Shown here piece after piece: positions 11,632 to 22,617 of a DNA stretch of 64,000 nucleotides. The stretch lies in the NCBI GenBank assembly GCA_020736575.1, contig JAGPYM010000001.1, positions 3,038,001-3,102,000 on the forward strand. Direction: 5' to 3'. The stretch is from Thelonectria olida. Lineage: Eukaryota; Ascomycota; Sordariomycetes; Hypocreales; Nectriaceae. The notes below the pieces were generated by a model. That model searched no databases and was not told where the DNA came from. It worked only from the letters and a program-made list of their open reading frames with translations. Within the stretch, counting starts at the first letter, position 1; the number at the start of each line of letters is the position of its first letter. A program made the translations under genes and the position numbers.

Positions 11632-12681
11632 AGTGAATGAATGAATGAATGAATGAATCAAAGACGGATCAACAAGTTGTGGCAACGAAGGGACGACCGT
11701 GGTCTGTATAGCGAAACGAGAGGACTGGACTTGTCGAGTGTCTACAACGACATGGACATTATTAACTCGCTTCTCATCGAGGAGGGACACGACTGTTTTA
11801 AAGTCAGCTCACATCGGAACTCGGCCAGTTCTTCTTTCATTTGCTTCCATCCAATATCAATGCTTCTCGTCGGCCGCCTGATGATGGAGAAACAACCCCA
11901 GACTCGACCGTTCCCCAGCGAATCCCAGCGTCTGGATGTGCTGGTTCCTCCTTCAGACGCCTGTAACCCACAAGGCTAACAAGGGGGCCTCTCTCCTGAA
12001 TTGGCCTCTTCCCTGGCTCGGCTGCTTCTCGATTTGGTGTAGCCATCTCCTCAGGGGCGCGATCGGACCAGATGCGGTGGGCATTGACTTATTGCCGGTA
12101 ATTACCAAGACCAGCGTTTTTCATTTTGCCCAACCTGAAGCCTAGCTTCTTCTTGTTGGCAGCGACTCTGACTCCTGTTCAATCGGTGCAAGTTATAATT
12201 AGGACAGCGAGAGAGGGGAGGATTCAAAGGGGTAATCTGCTACAGAAGCTAATGGGCTTCACTTGACAATGGCTCCCATCGGAATGAGTCTATTTTTGTA
12301 TGCAGGTTCTCTCACCTGTGTCTTCAATTCTCAGCAGAATTATTCATTTTTCTCTCTATCAGGAAAGCCCGAAGCCGAGAAGCCGGTTGTAGACAGACTC
12401 CAACAGACATGGAGACTACACTTGGGGCGATGTCGAGAGCCAAACACTCAACGCCCTAAAGTAAAGAAAATAAAATAAATAAAATAGATCACTAAATATA
12501 TTAATTGGGAAAACCTGCTACTGGAGCCTAAAAAGGGACCCTTACTAGAGGTACACAGTAAAGTCGGTGCAAGCTTAAACCCCAGCATTGCACACATCAC
12601 AATACTGTATGAACCTATATACTTCTACCAAATGCTTCCTCCATCGGCCGATATGTAACCAATAATCGCATGTCCTACATA
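11632..12681. other. Intergenic, 1.05 kb
   Basis: This spans the promoter of the GPI-type gene and the 3' flank of the amino acid permease. An A/T-rich patch at 12465-12510 may include the permease polyadenylation region. No gene was found. Confidence 0.35.
11634..11658. repeat. (TGAA)n microsatellite in the leader of the GPI-type gene
   Basis: About six tandem copies of TGAA lie 3 nt upstream of the start codon of the minus-strand gene, so they are in its 5' leader. A tract of this kind is likely to vary in length between strains. Confidence 0.85.
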
Positions 12682-14219
12682 CTACGAAGAACCACTGTTA
12701 TCGACGCATGAAAAAGCAGAGCTAATCTCTCCATTGGCATATGCATCAACGACATTCTGGACCACACCATAGGTACCTCCGATCATTAGAAACGCTGCGA
12801 GGGCAATCAGAAGCCAGTGCAGCCAGTAGATGATCCTCTTTCCAGCAGAGGCCGTTCGGTAGTGTTGGTGGTCGTAGATCCAGAGATAGCCGGGCAGGCC
12901 CAGAGCCAGAGGAGAAAACGTCAGGCTACCAGCGAGGGCAAGGAGGTAGTTGAAGATGGGGATGCCGGAAGCTAGGAGAAACGACACGATGCTCATTGAG
13001 GCGGTGCAGGCAATCCAGACGCTCCAGTGCACGACCGAGTTCTTCTGAAAGTGCGGCGAGTTGCGCAGCAGCCGGACAAACATGTACTTGGCCGCAACAT
13101 GGATGTACAGACAGGCACTGACCAGGAGGCCGATCAAGCCAATGCCGTACGAGACCTTTTTGATTGTGCCGCCGGCGCTGCCCAGCGAGGGAGAGGCGAC
13201 CCATTTGCCGCACCACTTGTACACAACCAAGCTGAAGGACAAGTAGCTGGCGCCGACGACGCCCATGCAGAGGTAGACGGCCTTGTTGTAGTCGCGCGGC
13301 TTGCGCATCTCCGAGATGACGGGAAGAAAGGCGCTTGTGCCCGCCGAGCTGCAGAAGATTGCCGCAACAGATGTGATTCCTGCCACGAAGCTCGGGTTGC
13401 CGATGACATGGTAGCCCAAGTCAAAGTCTCCCGTCTTGGGTGCCGTGGCCGGACGATCGAGGGTGGTGACACTGACACTGAGAGAGGAGCAATAAAAGTC
13501 AGCCAAAGCCCTCTCCGACGCCTTAGACCTTGAACGGTGAGAGTGATACTTACACGACAATGAAGACGGCGACAAAGACGGATATGAAGCCCACCCACGT
13601 CAACCAAGCAATCTTCTCAAACTTGCGCACGCTCGCGAGGAGGAAGACGGCCAGCGTGGCGACCAGCATGAACCAGTTTGTGCAAATGGCATGACCCGAC
13701 AAGGCATTGAGGGCGACAGAAGAGCCAAAGACGCCGCTTGCGCCGACAATGGCGAACGTCACCAAGAAGACGACTCCGACGAGCTCGCGAAACCACTTCC
13801 CACCCACAACCTCGGCCATGTCGGCGATGGAGTGGCATCCGGCATGCGAGTTGCGGAAGTTACCTTGGACGATGGCGCAATACGTATTGAGTAGCTGCCA
13901 CCCGATGACGTTGATTGCGCCGGGCAGAGAGCCAAGCACGTACATGGACGATGGGATGGTGAGCACACCGGTGGCGAAGATGACTATAAGTTGTCTTAGC
14001 TTAGGCACATATACATCAAGAAACAAACACACCCTTGAGAAAGATAACGGCTGTGTGAACCCAACCAACTGTGCGAAAGTCGACGGTGCCCTCGCCGCGC
14101 TTGAAGACCTCGAATGCGTCGTCGCTCTCGACCTTTCCGGCATCGACGCTGCTGCTGCTGCTGTTGCGTCGCTGAGCCGGGGTGATGGCATCAACGCCCT
14201 TCTCGCCTGCTGTAGCCAT
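12682..14219 (-). CDS. Amino acid permease, AAAP family (mtr-like)
   Basis: Exons 14033-14219, 13554-13983 and 12682-13477 give 470 residues. Intron 1 ends CTTATAG and intron 2 starts GTAAGT; a second acceptor 6 nt downstream would drop two residues. After a hydrophilic N-terminus of about 50 residues come about 11 hydrophobic segments. The first contains IFATGVLTIPSSMYVLGSLPG, as in the Aa_trans (PF01490) fungal transporters related to Neurospora mtr, the neutral/aromatic amino acid permease. Other blocks are GYHVIGNPSFVAGITSVA and FLPVISEMRKPRDYNKA. It is a plasma-membrane or vacuolar secondary transporter. Substrate specificity cannot be read from the sequence. Confidence 0.9.
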
Positions 14220-14918
14220 GGTGTGCTTGGCAAGGTATTCTCGACTCGGATGGTGGTCAGTGAGAAGGAAGAGAGAGGAGTTGAGTTGTGATGGTTGTTG
14301 TCCTCTCAAGAGAAAAAGATCATCATCATGGTCGGGTATATATGGACGAGCAAGGGGGGCAGATTCCCCCAGGATTTGGGAGTTGCATCACAGTGCCCAG
14401 GCCAACAATGGACGGCATGCTCGAACCCGGACCCTGGGGCCAAACTAAGATAAGGTCATCCGGGGTTTCTAGCGCTTGTTTGAGTCGCGCACTGGGATTC
14501 TTGGATGATAGACTTGGACTACCGTTTGGCCGGTTGGAGGTGCGAATAGAGGTTGGGGTAAACAACCTCCAACAGCGAGGGGTAGTTGGAGGTCTAACAA
14601 CGAGGAAGGGTGTGTCATCTTGTCCGCATATTCATGATAAAGTTGATTTGATTTGGAGTCAAATGGTATCACCGGCAATTCCTTGTCTTGTCATACATCT
14701 GCGTCTATCTATCGATGCCAAGCAAGTATGGTTCGGCATCTATCGCAGCCCCGATTTAGCTGCTACTACAGAGATAAGACGATTGGGGTACAACTCAGGG
14801 CAGAAGTTGGAACAAAGATCAGGATTGAGGTTATGATTGATGTCAGGAGTAAGGCCACGCACCAAGTAGTAACGTATGAGAGCACAAGACTGAATCTTCA
14901 TCTCATTCTAGGACTCCG
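14220..14918. other. Intergenic, permease promoter and ADH 3' flank
   Basis: No gene was found. The stretch around 14535-14605 contains GTTGGAGGT twice and its reverse complement ACCTCCAAC once, so a small hairpin is possible in the permease upstream region. Confidence 0.35.
14337..14342 (-). promoter_or_regulatory. TATA box of the amino acid permease
   Basis: TATATA lies about 118 nt upstream of the permease ATG on the minus strand, a normal spacing for a fungal TATA element with a short leader. Confidence 0.5.
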
Positions 14919-16118
14919 CTACTCTCCGAGATGAACCACGATTCTCCCCTTGAAGCCCCCATCCTGATACATCCCAACTATTCGGGGAATATCCTCGAAA
15001 GCCACACGAGTAACATGAGACCTAATATGACTCCTTTCCACGACCTGCATCATTCGCCGTGCAGAGTCCGCACTGGAGACATAGCTCCCCATGATCACCA
15101 GTTCGCGAAACACCATCAGTCCAGAGTCAAATCGCCAATCCTCTGGAGGCAGTCCAAGAGCGACCATGACTCCGCCAAACCGTAAGAGCGAAAGCGCCCA
15201 GGAATTCACGTCGATGGAGTCGGTGCAGACGATGGCGGCACCAACGCCTTCTCCATTAGTAAACTCCCAGATCTGAGCTGCTGCGTCTTCGGGTGACGTT
15301 GAGTCGATGATGAGGTCAGGAGACAAGGCAGAAGGAACTTCGCCTGCGAGAGTCCTGGCTGCCGCTCTGCTGTCAATGGCAATGACGCGATATCCGAGTG
15401 CCTTGGCAAACTGGATCCCAAGGTGTCCGAGGCCTCCGATTCCTACAATGGTGACGACAGCACCCGGCTCCAAGTTGGCTGTCGCCTTCTCGAGTGCGCC
15501 CCAAACAGTAGCCTTTTTCGCGAGCTTGACGTCAACCTCGTAACTGATATCAGGGAGAATAACTTACTCCGGCGCACATGAGCGGTGCAGCTTGGTCAAA
15601 TGGCACCGACTCTGGGAGCAGCACAGTGGTGAGAGGATCGACAACCATGTACTCTGCAAAACACCCGTGGTTCTTGAAGCCGGCCGTTTCGCGCTCCTCG
15701 CAGACCCTAGGGTCGAGTTTCTTGTGCCGTCTCAGTGAGAGACGACATCCGCTGCACCGGGAACAGGCATTCTTAAAGTTGAGAGCACCGACACGCTGGC
15801 CGACTTTCCAGGATTCGGCGCACTTTGAACCAACCTGCGCAATGGTCCCGGCTGGTTCGTGGGAGGGTATCATGGGCAGCGGGCATTTGAACTGGCCCTG
15901 AAGAACCTGGAGGTCCGAGTGACAGAAGCCCGCTGCGTGGACTCTGATGAGGAGCTCATGGTCTTTGATCCGAGGGACTTCGGTAGTGACTACGGCATAT
16001 GGTTTGTTGAACTATCATGCTTGTTTAGAGGAGGCAAAGATGTCGGCTTTGGATCCCAACTTACCTCGGTGATGTGTGCCGCCTTCATCATTTGCGGAAC
16101 ATGCTCGCTGATCTCCAT
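14919..16118 (-). CDS. Zinc-dependent alcohol dehydrogenase (MDR superfamily)
   Basis: Exons 16065-16118, 15568-16011 and 14919-15512 give 363 residues, the normal family size. Both donors are GTAAGT; the last acceptor sits in an A-rich run (AAAAAG). Catalytic-zinc residues are visible as Cys in AGFCHSDLQ, His-Glu in SHEPAG and Cys in PLMCAG. The dinucleotide-binding motif is VGIGGLGHLG in a Rossmann domain. The structural-zinc loop reads ACSRCSGC and then needs 14 residues before the fourth Cys, where 7 is usual. The N-terminus (MEISEHVPQMMKAAHITE) is a short first exon. It is an NAD(P)-dependent oxidoreductase of unknown alcohol/aldehyde substrate. It is divergent from the polysaccharide deacetylase, sharing a 405-bp promoter region. 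Confidence 0.88.
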
Positions 16119-16523
16119 GGTGAGAGTATGGTCATGGTCATCACGTACGACCCCGGGCACTTACTAGGTAGCAATGTGGTTATCAATCCCATGATATCTG
16201 TTTGATTATCGCCCGAGATATGACTTTCCTTGTCATTGGACGCTTACGACTCCAACTATATGTGGATCTTATCAATTGCCTCCAAATTGTTGCCGCCATT
16301 CACTAACTCACTCCAACTCCATAGATACCCCGTGTCGCATCATCTAGGATCATACAGCGAAGGACGCCAGTTGATCAACTACGCGCCCCATTAACTTAAA
16401 GAGGCGATACGACCGATCCAACACGCAGTAGACACACCACTACGAACCCTTCGACTCTACACCACCCTACCATCGACAGATCAACTCACGGCTTACAATC
16501 TTCCTCATCGCCTCAACCTCGCA
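16119..16523. promoter_or_regulatory. Divergent promoter region, ADH / polysaccharide deacetylase
   Basis: 405 bp separate the two start codons of divergent genes. No TATA box or known operator was recognised. Confidence 0.45.
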
Positions 16524-17704
16524 ATGGGCAAGAAGCGCGTCCTCATCAGCTACGGCGTCGATGTTGATGCCGTGGCGGGCTGGTTGGGCTCATACGGCGG
16601 CGAAGACTCGCCAAACGACATCAGCAGAGGCATCTTTGCGGGCACCATCGGCACGCAGCGACTGTTGAAACTATTTGCCAAGTACGACATTAAAACCACC
16701 TGGTTCATCCCCGGCCACAGCTTGGAGACGTTCCCCGAGGATATGGCGGCCGTGAGGGACGCGGGCCACGAGATTGGCTTGCATGGCTATTCGCATGAGA
16801 ACCCAACCGACATGTCTATCGAGCAGCAGCGCGACGTTCTGGACAAGACGTATCGCATGCTGACTGACTTTTGCGGTGGAAAGACGCCGCGGGGAAGTGT
16901 TGCGCCCTGGTGAGTTGTCTTTGCATTCACAATGGGGCGTTGGTTGACGCGGCTGGACGGGCACGGCCAAGGACCGAAGAGGTCAAATGAGAGGCAGCGA
17001 CAGTTGCGCGTATGTAGCTAACGTCTTGTGTCCTTCACTCAGGTGGGAAACCAGCGCCGCGGGTGCTCAGCTCCTCCTCGACTACGGTATCGAATACGAC
17101 CACAGCATGGCACATCACGACTGCCAGGCATACTATCTGAACACCGGAGAGTCGTGGACCAAGATTGACTACAAGAAGAAGGCCGAGGAATGGATGAAGC
17201 CGCTTGTCAAGGGCCAGGACACAGGGCTTGTGGAGATCCCTACGAACTGGTACTTGGACGATTTGCCTCCCATGATGTTCATCAAGGCAGCATCGAATAG
17301 TCATGGCTTCGTCAATGCTCGAGACGTGGAAGACATTTGGAGAGACCACTTCGATTACTTCTACAGGGAATATGGTCAGTATCAACATGCCATGCCAGAG
17401 CGAGCTGAACGTGGCTGACGTGCATTTGTTGCTGCAGACGAATTTATCTTCCCCATGACAATCCACCCTGACGTATCAGGGAGACCGCACGCGTTATTGA
17501 TGCACGAAAGGTAGGCAACCTTGATGAATTCCCATGGGCACTAGCTAACGTAATTCATCCAGACTTATAGAGCACTTCAAAAAGCATGAAGGAGTCGAGT
17601 TTGTGACAATGGCCGAGATGGCCGACGAGTTCCGCAGCAAGAATGCTCCAGCCGAAGGAGCACTGATGCCAGCCCCAGCTGGCGCCATATTGAAGAAGGA
17701 CTGA
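16524..17704 (+). CDS. Polysaccharide deacetylase (NodB/CE4-like), cytosolic type
   Basis: Exons 16524-16909, 17043-17374, 17438-17510 and 17563-17704 give 310 residues. The junction TG|G restores the conserved APWWETS block. There is no signal peptide; the protein starts [20 protein letters not shown]. The NodB motifs are visible: GVDVDA (metal Asp region), [11 protein letters not shown], and [13 protein letters not shown] carrying the H-x(3)-H-like metal site, with [14 protein letters not shown] and [17 protein letters not shown] later. This arrangement matches the HpPgdA/PuuE-like subfamily rather than secreted chitin deacetylases. Some members act on N-acyl groups of small molecules or allantoin-like compounds, so the substrate is open. 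Confidence 0.88.
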
Positions 17705-18439
17705 ATAATTATTTTCCATTTAATTGAGCTTTCTAAATTGAAAAAAAAATAAACGAGAACCCTTGTAAAGCATAAGGGATATTCTCCAGAAACCTACTGA
17801 GGTATATACTCCATGGCACACAAGTAGTAAAATGTTGTGTGTGAGGTTTCTGGGGCTCACGCTCCAAGACTGATACTCCAGGCGTAAAGAAAGAAATGAG
17901 GAAGAACTAGAAAATGCAAAGACGTGTTTTTTCGGCATCGACCTAAATCAATGTATCTGCGACCTTATTGCGTAGTACCTGCAGTCCGGAAAGTTTCTCA
18001 CCAGAGAGGTAGAGGCTCTTCTCGACTGCCGTGTTATACCCTAAACCCAGTGCTCCTGGTACATACGACCATAGCTCTTAGAGAACGTACGAGCGAGCAG
18101 GGCAAGATGTCATTAGCTGGCGATGAACAGATGAGGCGAAACGTTTCGCTACGACTAGGAGAGCAGGCTAATTATCACAGTGTTAACTCTGGAGGTGCGG
18201 ATAAAGGCTATCATGTGGACGAACTAAGAAATGACCATTAGTAGTTTACAACTGTAGAGTTATATGGAAAGTCCAAAAATGGGAAAATGAATACATTAAC
18301 TCAGATTAAAGATCTATAGTTTATGGGGTTTTCTTGGCGGTAATATATATATTGCAAACCAACTTATGCGCAAGGTTATAACGTAAGTGAATTATCGATA
18401 GCTGAAGTTTATTGAACAAACTAAGGGTAACGATACAAG
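17705..18439. other. Intergenic with a 5S fragment; lower GC than flanks
   Basis: This contains the 5' fragment of a 5S gene (18061-18086) and otherwise A/T-rich sequence (for example the TATATATAT tract near 18345). No coding region was supported. By eye the base composition changes here relative to the deacetylase gene. Confidence 0.4.
18061..18086 (+). pseudogene. 5S rRNA fragment, 5' end only (nt 1-26)
   Basis: ACATACGACCATAGCTCTTA and the next six bases match nucleotides 1-26 of the intact 5S gene at 7515 with a single A-to-G change. Similarity stops abruptly after nucleotide 26. There is no Pol III internal promoter or terminator, so it cannot make 5S RNA. The missing 3' part occurs 4.9 kb downstream at 22981 in the same orientation. 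Confidence 0.85.
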
Positions 18440-19216
18440 TTAATCGATCTTAATCTCCTCAGCCTCGCCAGTTTTAATGTCAAAGAGAAAACCTCTTGCC
18501 GTGCTCCTAAGCTCCTCCCTAATGACCTTATTGCTGCGCAGCCACTCCAGGTCGCCTTTAACACTAGCCGCCATACTACACCTCTTGGTCAGTACTCATA
18601 ATTCTATAGCAGCAAACTTTAGATTTACTTACTCTGTATTGGCGCCCCAGTTAATGTCTTCAATCTCGTCCCAGTGAGCCTTATCGACTCGCGCCTTCAC
18701 GGCCTCACGCAACCCATCGTTAGTGAATTGCAGAGAGCCACAGTCAGTATGGTGGACGATAACAAGCTCGGTGATACTGAACGCAGTATCCAACAGGAGA
18801 ATATCTCGGACCGCAAATCGGATATTGCCGCCCGCATTACGGGAGAGCATCACCACTATAGTAGCATTATTAGCTTCCCGAATTAAGCATCTTCTCGTGT
18901 ACAACTTACTCTCGCCGGTGCTACTCCCGACGTTCATGTCGATAAATTTATCAACGCTGCAGCGAGGGTCGACACAGGCCACTAGACAAGCAAAAGTGTC
19001 CTCGATTAGCTAATGTGAGAATACAGGCAGGAAGGGCGGGACTTGCCGACGATGGTGAGGCGAGGCTTGGACACGGGCGTGTTAACCTCGGAGAGGTACG
19101 GAAAAGGCTCAAAGTCCTTCGGCCTACGCTCCCCCACGTTAGAAATCCGTCAGTCCGGGAAAGGAAGGGAGAACAGACTTATAGGCTGCGAAAGTATCCG
19201 CGACGGTCTTCGACAT
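18440..19216 (-). CDS. Beta-class carbonic anhydrase
   Basis: Five exons: 19179-19216, 19047-19123, 18910-18981, 18633-18855 and 18440-18575, giving 181 residues. Intron 2 uses a GC donor (G|GCAAGT); intron 1 has the weak donor GTCTGT and is the least certain junction. Zinc ligands are Cys41, His99 and Cys102, with the Asp43-Arg45 dyad in ACVDPRC. Other family blocks are LSRNAGGNIRFAVRDILLLD, ELVIVHHTDCGSLQF and RGFLFDIKTG. The enzyme interconverts CO2 and bicarbonate. It has no targeting signal and is probably cytosolic. It lies inside the segment bounded by the two 5S fragments, beside two cyanamide-hydratase-like genes. Bicarbonate supply is needed by cyanase and urea amidolyase type reactions, so a link is conceivable but unproven. 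Confidence 0.88.
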
Positions 19217-20413
19217 TGCTTCTCGGGAAAGTGACTCAAGATAGAATAAGGCTTCTTAGTGTGGTAGTGGGTTCAAGGTTGTGTTTGAGTGATGATAGAC
19301 GCTCTACAACAAGCTCTCGACGTTTCTGGCGGAGCCTTGAGACGTTTTATATTCACTCTCAACGCATAGTGGGCTACGTTGATTTGAAATGTAACATGGT
19401 CTTAGTACCTCTAACGTCCATGTAAGACCTAATGCAAGCCGCGAGGGAGGCCCAAGGTGCCTTGGAAAGTTTGTCGGGAAGCATCGCAACGGCTGCGAAA
19501 GTGAAGGAATAGTAGTGGTAGGTTTGTAATACCTACTAAGTTAGTGTGTTATATCGCATTTGGGTGATTAATAGCCAAGTGCGATGGGTCACGATAACTT
19601 CCAGTGCTCTACGGCTCATATGGGTGGCCAACACAATGACCAGCACGGACGAAGAGGCAGGCGATTGAGGAGTATTTGCTAGGGCCTATCAGATTGCGAA
19701 GCTATTGCAGTTGGCTTCCACATCTCCCGAGCACGCACGGCATTTAACGAGTGGCGCGACAGGTCATGTATGACTGGCTTCGGGGCTGATTATTATACAT
19801 ATGATATACTCCGTGCTTAGTGGGTTAAGTTACATAACCGGGATTCAGAAAACATGTGGCCATGATGTACTCGTTATTGGACATTTCGTCCTCCTGTGAC
19901 ACCTGCCCTCCAAGCCCCCTTCACTGGCTGTATTGACTCTTGACACTGCACTCAGATATTGGGGGAGGGCAGTATCATTCTTGAAACTATCGCCATTACT
20001 TTAAAACCAGCTGCCTAACGGTAAGGCAAACCCAGCATCGGAAAGGCATCTGCACTTTAACAGCTGCCACAGAGACGGAGGTTACTTATGTATACTACTA
20101 AATCACTTTAATCCGTAAACCGTTCTGGTTCAGGCACTGGCCTAAGTACGTTTAAATGCCGTGCATGCACCCTGTCACTGATTGATCATATGTGCCTAAG
20201 CTCCGATGCGTCTCGCAAGTTAAGGCGCAGAACAATTACTGAATACTGATCATTCGCGTGACTCCTCATCAATTTGTCAGGCCCGACCACCCAGTATCGT
20301 CCTATATAAGGTGCCTTTCCTTTTCATCGTCGTAAATAGCCGCACAATTTCATCGTAACCACAGTCATCAACGCATATATCTTATCATCTCTCTGCAATC
20401 AATACTGATAACA
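19217..20413. other. Intergenic, 1.2 kb between divergent carbonic anhydrase and HD-domain genes
   Basis: No coding region was supported. It serves as a divergent promoter region; the only clear element is a TATA box at 20303. Confidence 0.4.
20303..20310 (+). promoter_or_regulatory. TATA box of the first HD-domain gene
   Basis: TATATAAG lies 111 nt before the ATG at 20414, a strong match to the consensus at a typical distance. Confidence 0.55.
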
Positions 20414-21220
20414 ATGATCTCGTCAACTGCCAACCCTTTCCCTTCTTTCCCCTTAACTGGGATACAATTCCCTACAACTCCCCTTGTGTTGGCTTCTTAC
20501 AAGCATGCCGAGAAGTATTCCTCTCCGGGGGTCTTAAATCACGTTCTGCGGAGTGCTGCGTTTTGCCTCCTCCTCCAGAAGAAGATACCCGAGTTTGCCA
20601 AGCTGGGCGATGTGCTTGACATTGAGCTTGTTGTTGTGAGCTGTCTTCTCCACGACCTTGCTTGGACTAAAACAAAGGAGCTTGTGACGAACACAAGACG
20701 TTTCGAGGTCGACAGTGCCAACCTCGCCCGCGACTTCATCAACGGAACGCCGGAGAAAGATGGCGACTGGAGCAAAAACGGCCGCCGCATGCAGATGGCC
20801 TGGGATGCTATCGCGCTCCACACCATGGACGCCTTTGCGCCCTGGAAAGAGCCCGAAGTCGCCCTCGTCCACTACGGCATCCACGGCGACCTCCTCGGGC
20901 CGAGCCTGCACCTCCTTGGGCTACCGGATGACCTTCACAACCTCAAAGGGGTTATGACGGAGGTAGAGTTTAAGGAGATTTCTCATGCGTTTCCGCGCAT
21001 GCATTTTGCAGAAGAGTTTAAGGAGATCTTCTGCGGCTTGTGTAGGGACAGGGGCCGCTACACGTTCGACAGCACCGTTGTGCACTACGGATTGGAATGG
21101 GGATACGATGGGAACGGCACTGGGATCGAAGAGTTTAGCAAGGTTGTAGAGGGTGCCCAGCGTGCCAAGAATTTATACAAAGTCATGAGCTCGATTGATG
21201 AGCTTGCGGATGGAGCTTAG
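20414..21220 (+). CDS. HD-domain metal-dependent hydrolase, cyanamide-hydratase-like
   Basis: A single exon of 268 residues with no introns. HD-superfamily metal ligands are visible: His in NHVLRSAAF, the His-Asp pair in SCLLHDLAWTKTKEL, and later acidic/His residues in MAWDAIALHTMDAF. The block TNTRRFEVDSANLARDF is characteristic of the fungal cyanamide hydratase/Ddi2-related group, which includes enzymes converting cyanamide to urea. It is also found in uncharacterised fungal HD proteins, so activity is not assured. It converges with a paralogue at 21609-22382 that shares the layout (HDLGWD, KRFEVDGAEAAR, WDAIALHT) but differs in many positions. A TATA box precedes it. Confidence 0.85.
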   Translation: MISSTANPFPSFPLTGIQFPTTPLVLASYKHAEKYSSPGVLNHVLRSAAFCLLLQKKIPEFAKLGDVLDIELVVVSCLLHDLAWTKTKELVTNTRRFEVDSANLARDFINGTPEKDGDWSKNGRRMQMAWDAIALHTMDAFAPWKEPEVALVHYGIHGDLLGPSLHLLGLPDDLHNLKGVMTEVEFKEISHAFPRMHFAEEFKEIFCGLCRDRGRYTFDSTVVHYGLEWGYDGNGTGIEEFSKVVEGAQRAKNLYKVMSSIDELADGA

Positions 21221-21608
21221 CTGGGGTTTTCTGGGGGGGTTTTTCTTTTCCCCTTTTTAATAAAGGATTATAAGAAAATTGTGTACTCTGTTTAGTAAAT
21301 GCCAATGATCTTTTGTCTTTGACGACTCACTCCTTCAGCAAGTGAAGAGGCATGTCAATACTAATGATGTGGCATCATGCAGTTCAATGCCTTTGAGATG
21401 CATACACAGAGGAATTGAGACGTCACTTGGTAACTGGTACTGGGTATCCCAAATGCTATGGCAATTACAAGGTTCCCTAAAAAAGAACAACCACGATTTG
21501 ACTAACTGTACGGTCTGTACCTAGCATGTAGAGCGATGGAATTATGAACTCGAAGCGCCAGGTACTGGTGCAACAACGCGAATCTCCTCATTGAAACCGA
21601 CTGCCTAA
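21221..21608. other. Convergent 3' region between the two HD-domain genes
   Basis: 388 bp between two stop codons. A T-rich tract just after the first stop is probably 3' UTR. No gene was found. Confidence 0.4.
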
Positions 21609-22382
21609 TTACTTAAAGGTCTTTTCCACAACATCGATGAGTCGTCTTCCTTCCGGCTTGTAACCTTCGACAAATTCTCTGCCATAATCTACCTGGAAAT
21701 TGTCTATACCCGCACAAGTTAACTTCATTCAAGAGCACACCAGTAAAGCGGGAAATGGTATATACTGACCATATGTAGTCGCGGGCTTGGTCTGGCAAAA
21801 ACCACACAAAACTCGGCGAACACCGCCGGCCAAATCGAGGCGGGGGAACTTCTCATTCACAGCATTGAACTCATCCCATGAGATGGTTCCAACTGCATCG
21901 AAGTTCGGGCCTCGAAAGTCGGCCGCAATCCCAAAGGCGCAGACCTTGACGACGGTTTGTTTATACAGGGCAATCGTGCTCGTCGTATGCAGAGCAATGG
22001 CATCCCAAACCAACTGGGTTCTGTGGTCGTCCCAGTGCTCCGCCCTCCCCCTCCGCTGCTCCTCTTGAATCCAATTGCGAGCGGCTTCTGCTCCGTCCAC
22101 CTCGAAGCGTTTGTCGTGGGAAATGAGCTCGCCGGTGCTGTCCCAGCCAAGATCGTGGAGCACGGCGCTGATTGCGTGTGCCTCCAAGTCCATCTGCGGG
22201 ACAAAGCCCTTTTCGTGGAGTTTCTGGTAGACGAGGACACCGAGTATCCATGATCGCATCACATGGTTGAAGGCGAAGTCATCGCTGTGAGCACGAGCAT
22301 ACCCCTGGGCAGCTCGAACAATCGGCGTGTCAACGACCGTAACTCCTGCAATGACTTGTGTTGCGAGGTCGGGAGCTGCCAT
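21609..22382 (-). CDS. HD-domain metal-dependent hydrolase, second cyanamide-hydratase-like copy
   Basis: Exons 21770-22382 and 21609-21703 give 235 residues. The intron runs from GTCAGT to CTATAG and supplies the C-terminus NFQVDYGREFVEGYKPEG. Metal-binding blocks are NHVMRSWIL, AVLHDLGWDSTGEL and VWDAIALHTTSTIALY, with DKRFEVDGAEAARNW between. HDLGWD plus this block is a closer match to the fungal cyanamide hydratase-like group than the partner gene. The start is the ATG at 22382; an open stretch further upstream is unrelated low-similarity sequence. It is paralogous to the gene at 20414 and convergent with it. Confidence 0.85.
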
Positions 22383-22617
22383 CTTGTTATCGTCTGCGGA
22401 ATGAGCTGTTTGGGCGCGCAGTAACAGTTGTGGAATGGCGATTTGGCAAAAAGGCTTGTGGTGCGAGGTATAGGCGACCAAATAATGGTGGCACAAAGAC
22501 TCCTCTTAAACACCAGCGAAGATGTTACTTCCGAGCACAGATGGAGCTTAGCACAGTAATGACACGGGTAAGAATGGCCAGCATTTTGGTAATCATGATC
22601 AATGATAGGCAGCCAGG

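Noticed and set aside
10959..11640. Long plus- and minus-strand frames overlapping the GPI-type gene
   Set aside because: Gly/Arg- or Pro-rich shadows of a GC-rich Ser/Thr-rich coding region.
13027..13533. Long open frame antisense to the amino acid permease
   Set aside because: It is a GC-driven shadow of the permease exon; its translation is Arg/Asp/Ala-rich with no conserved block.
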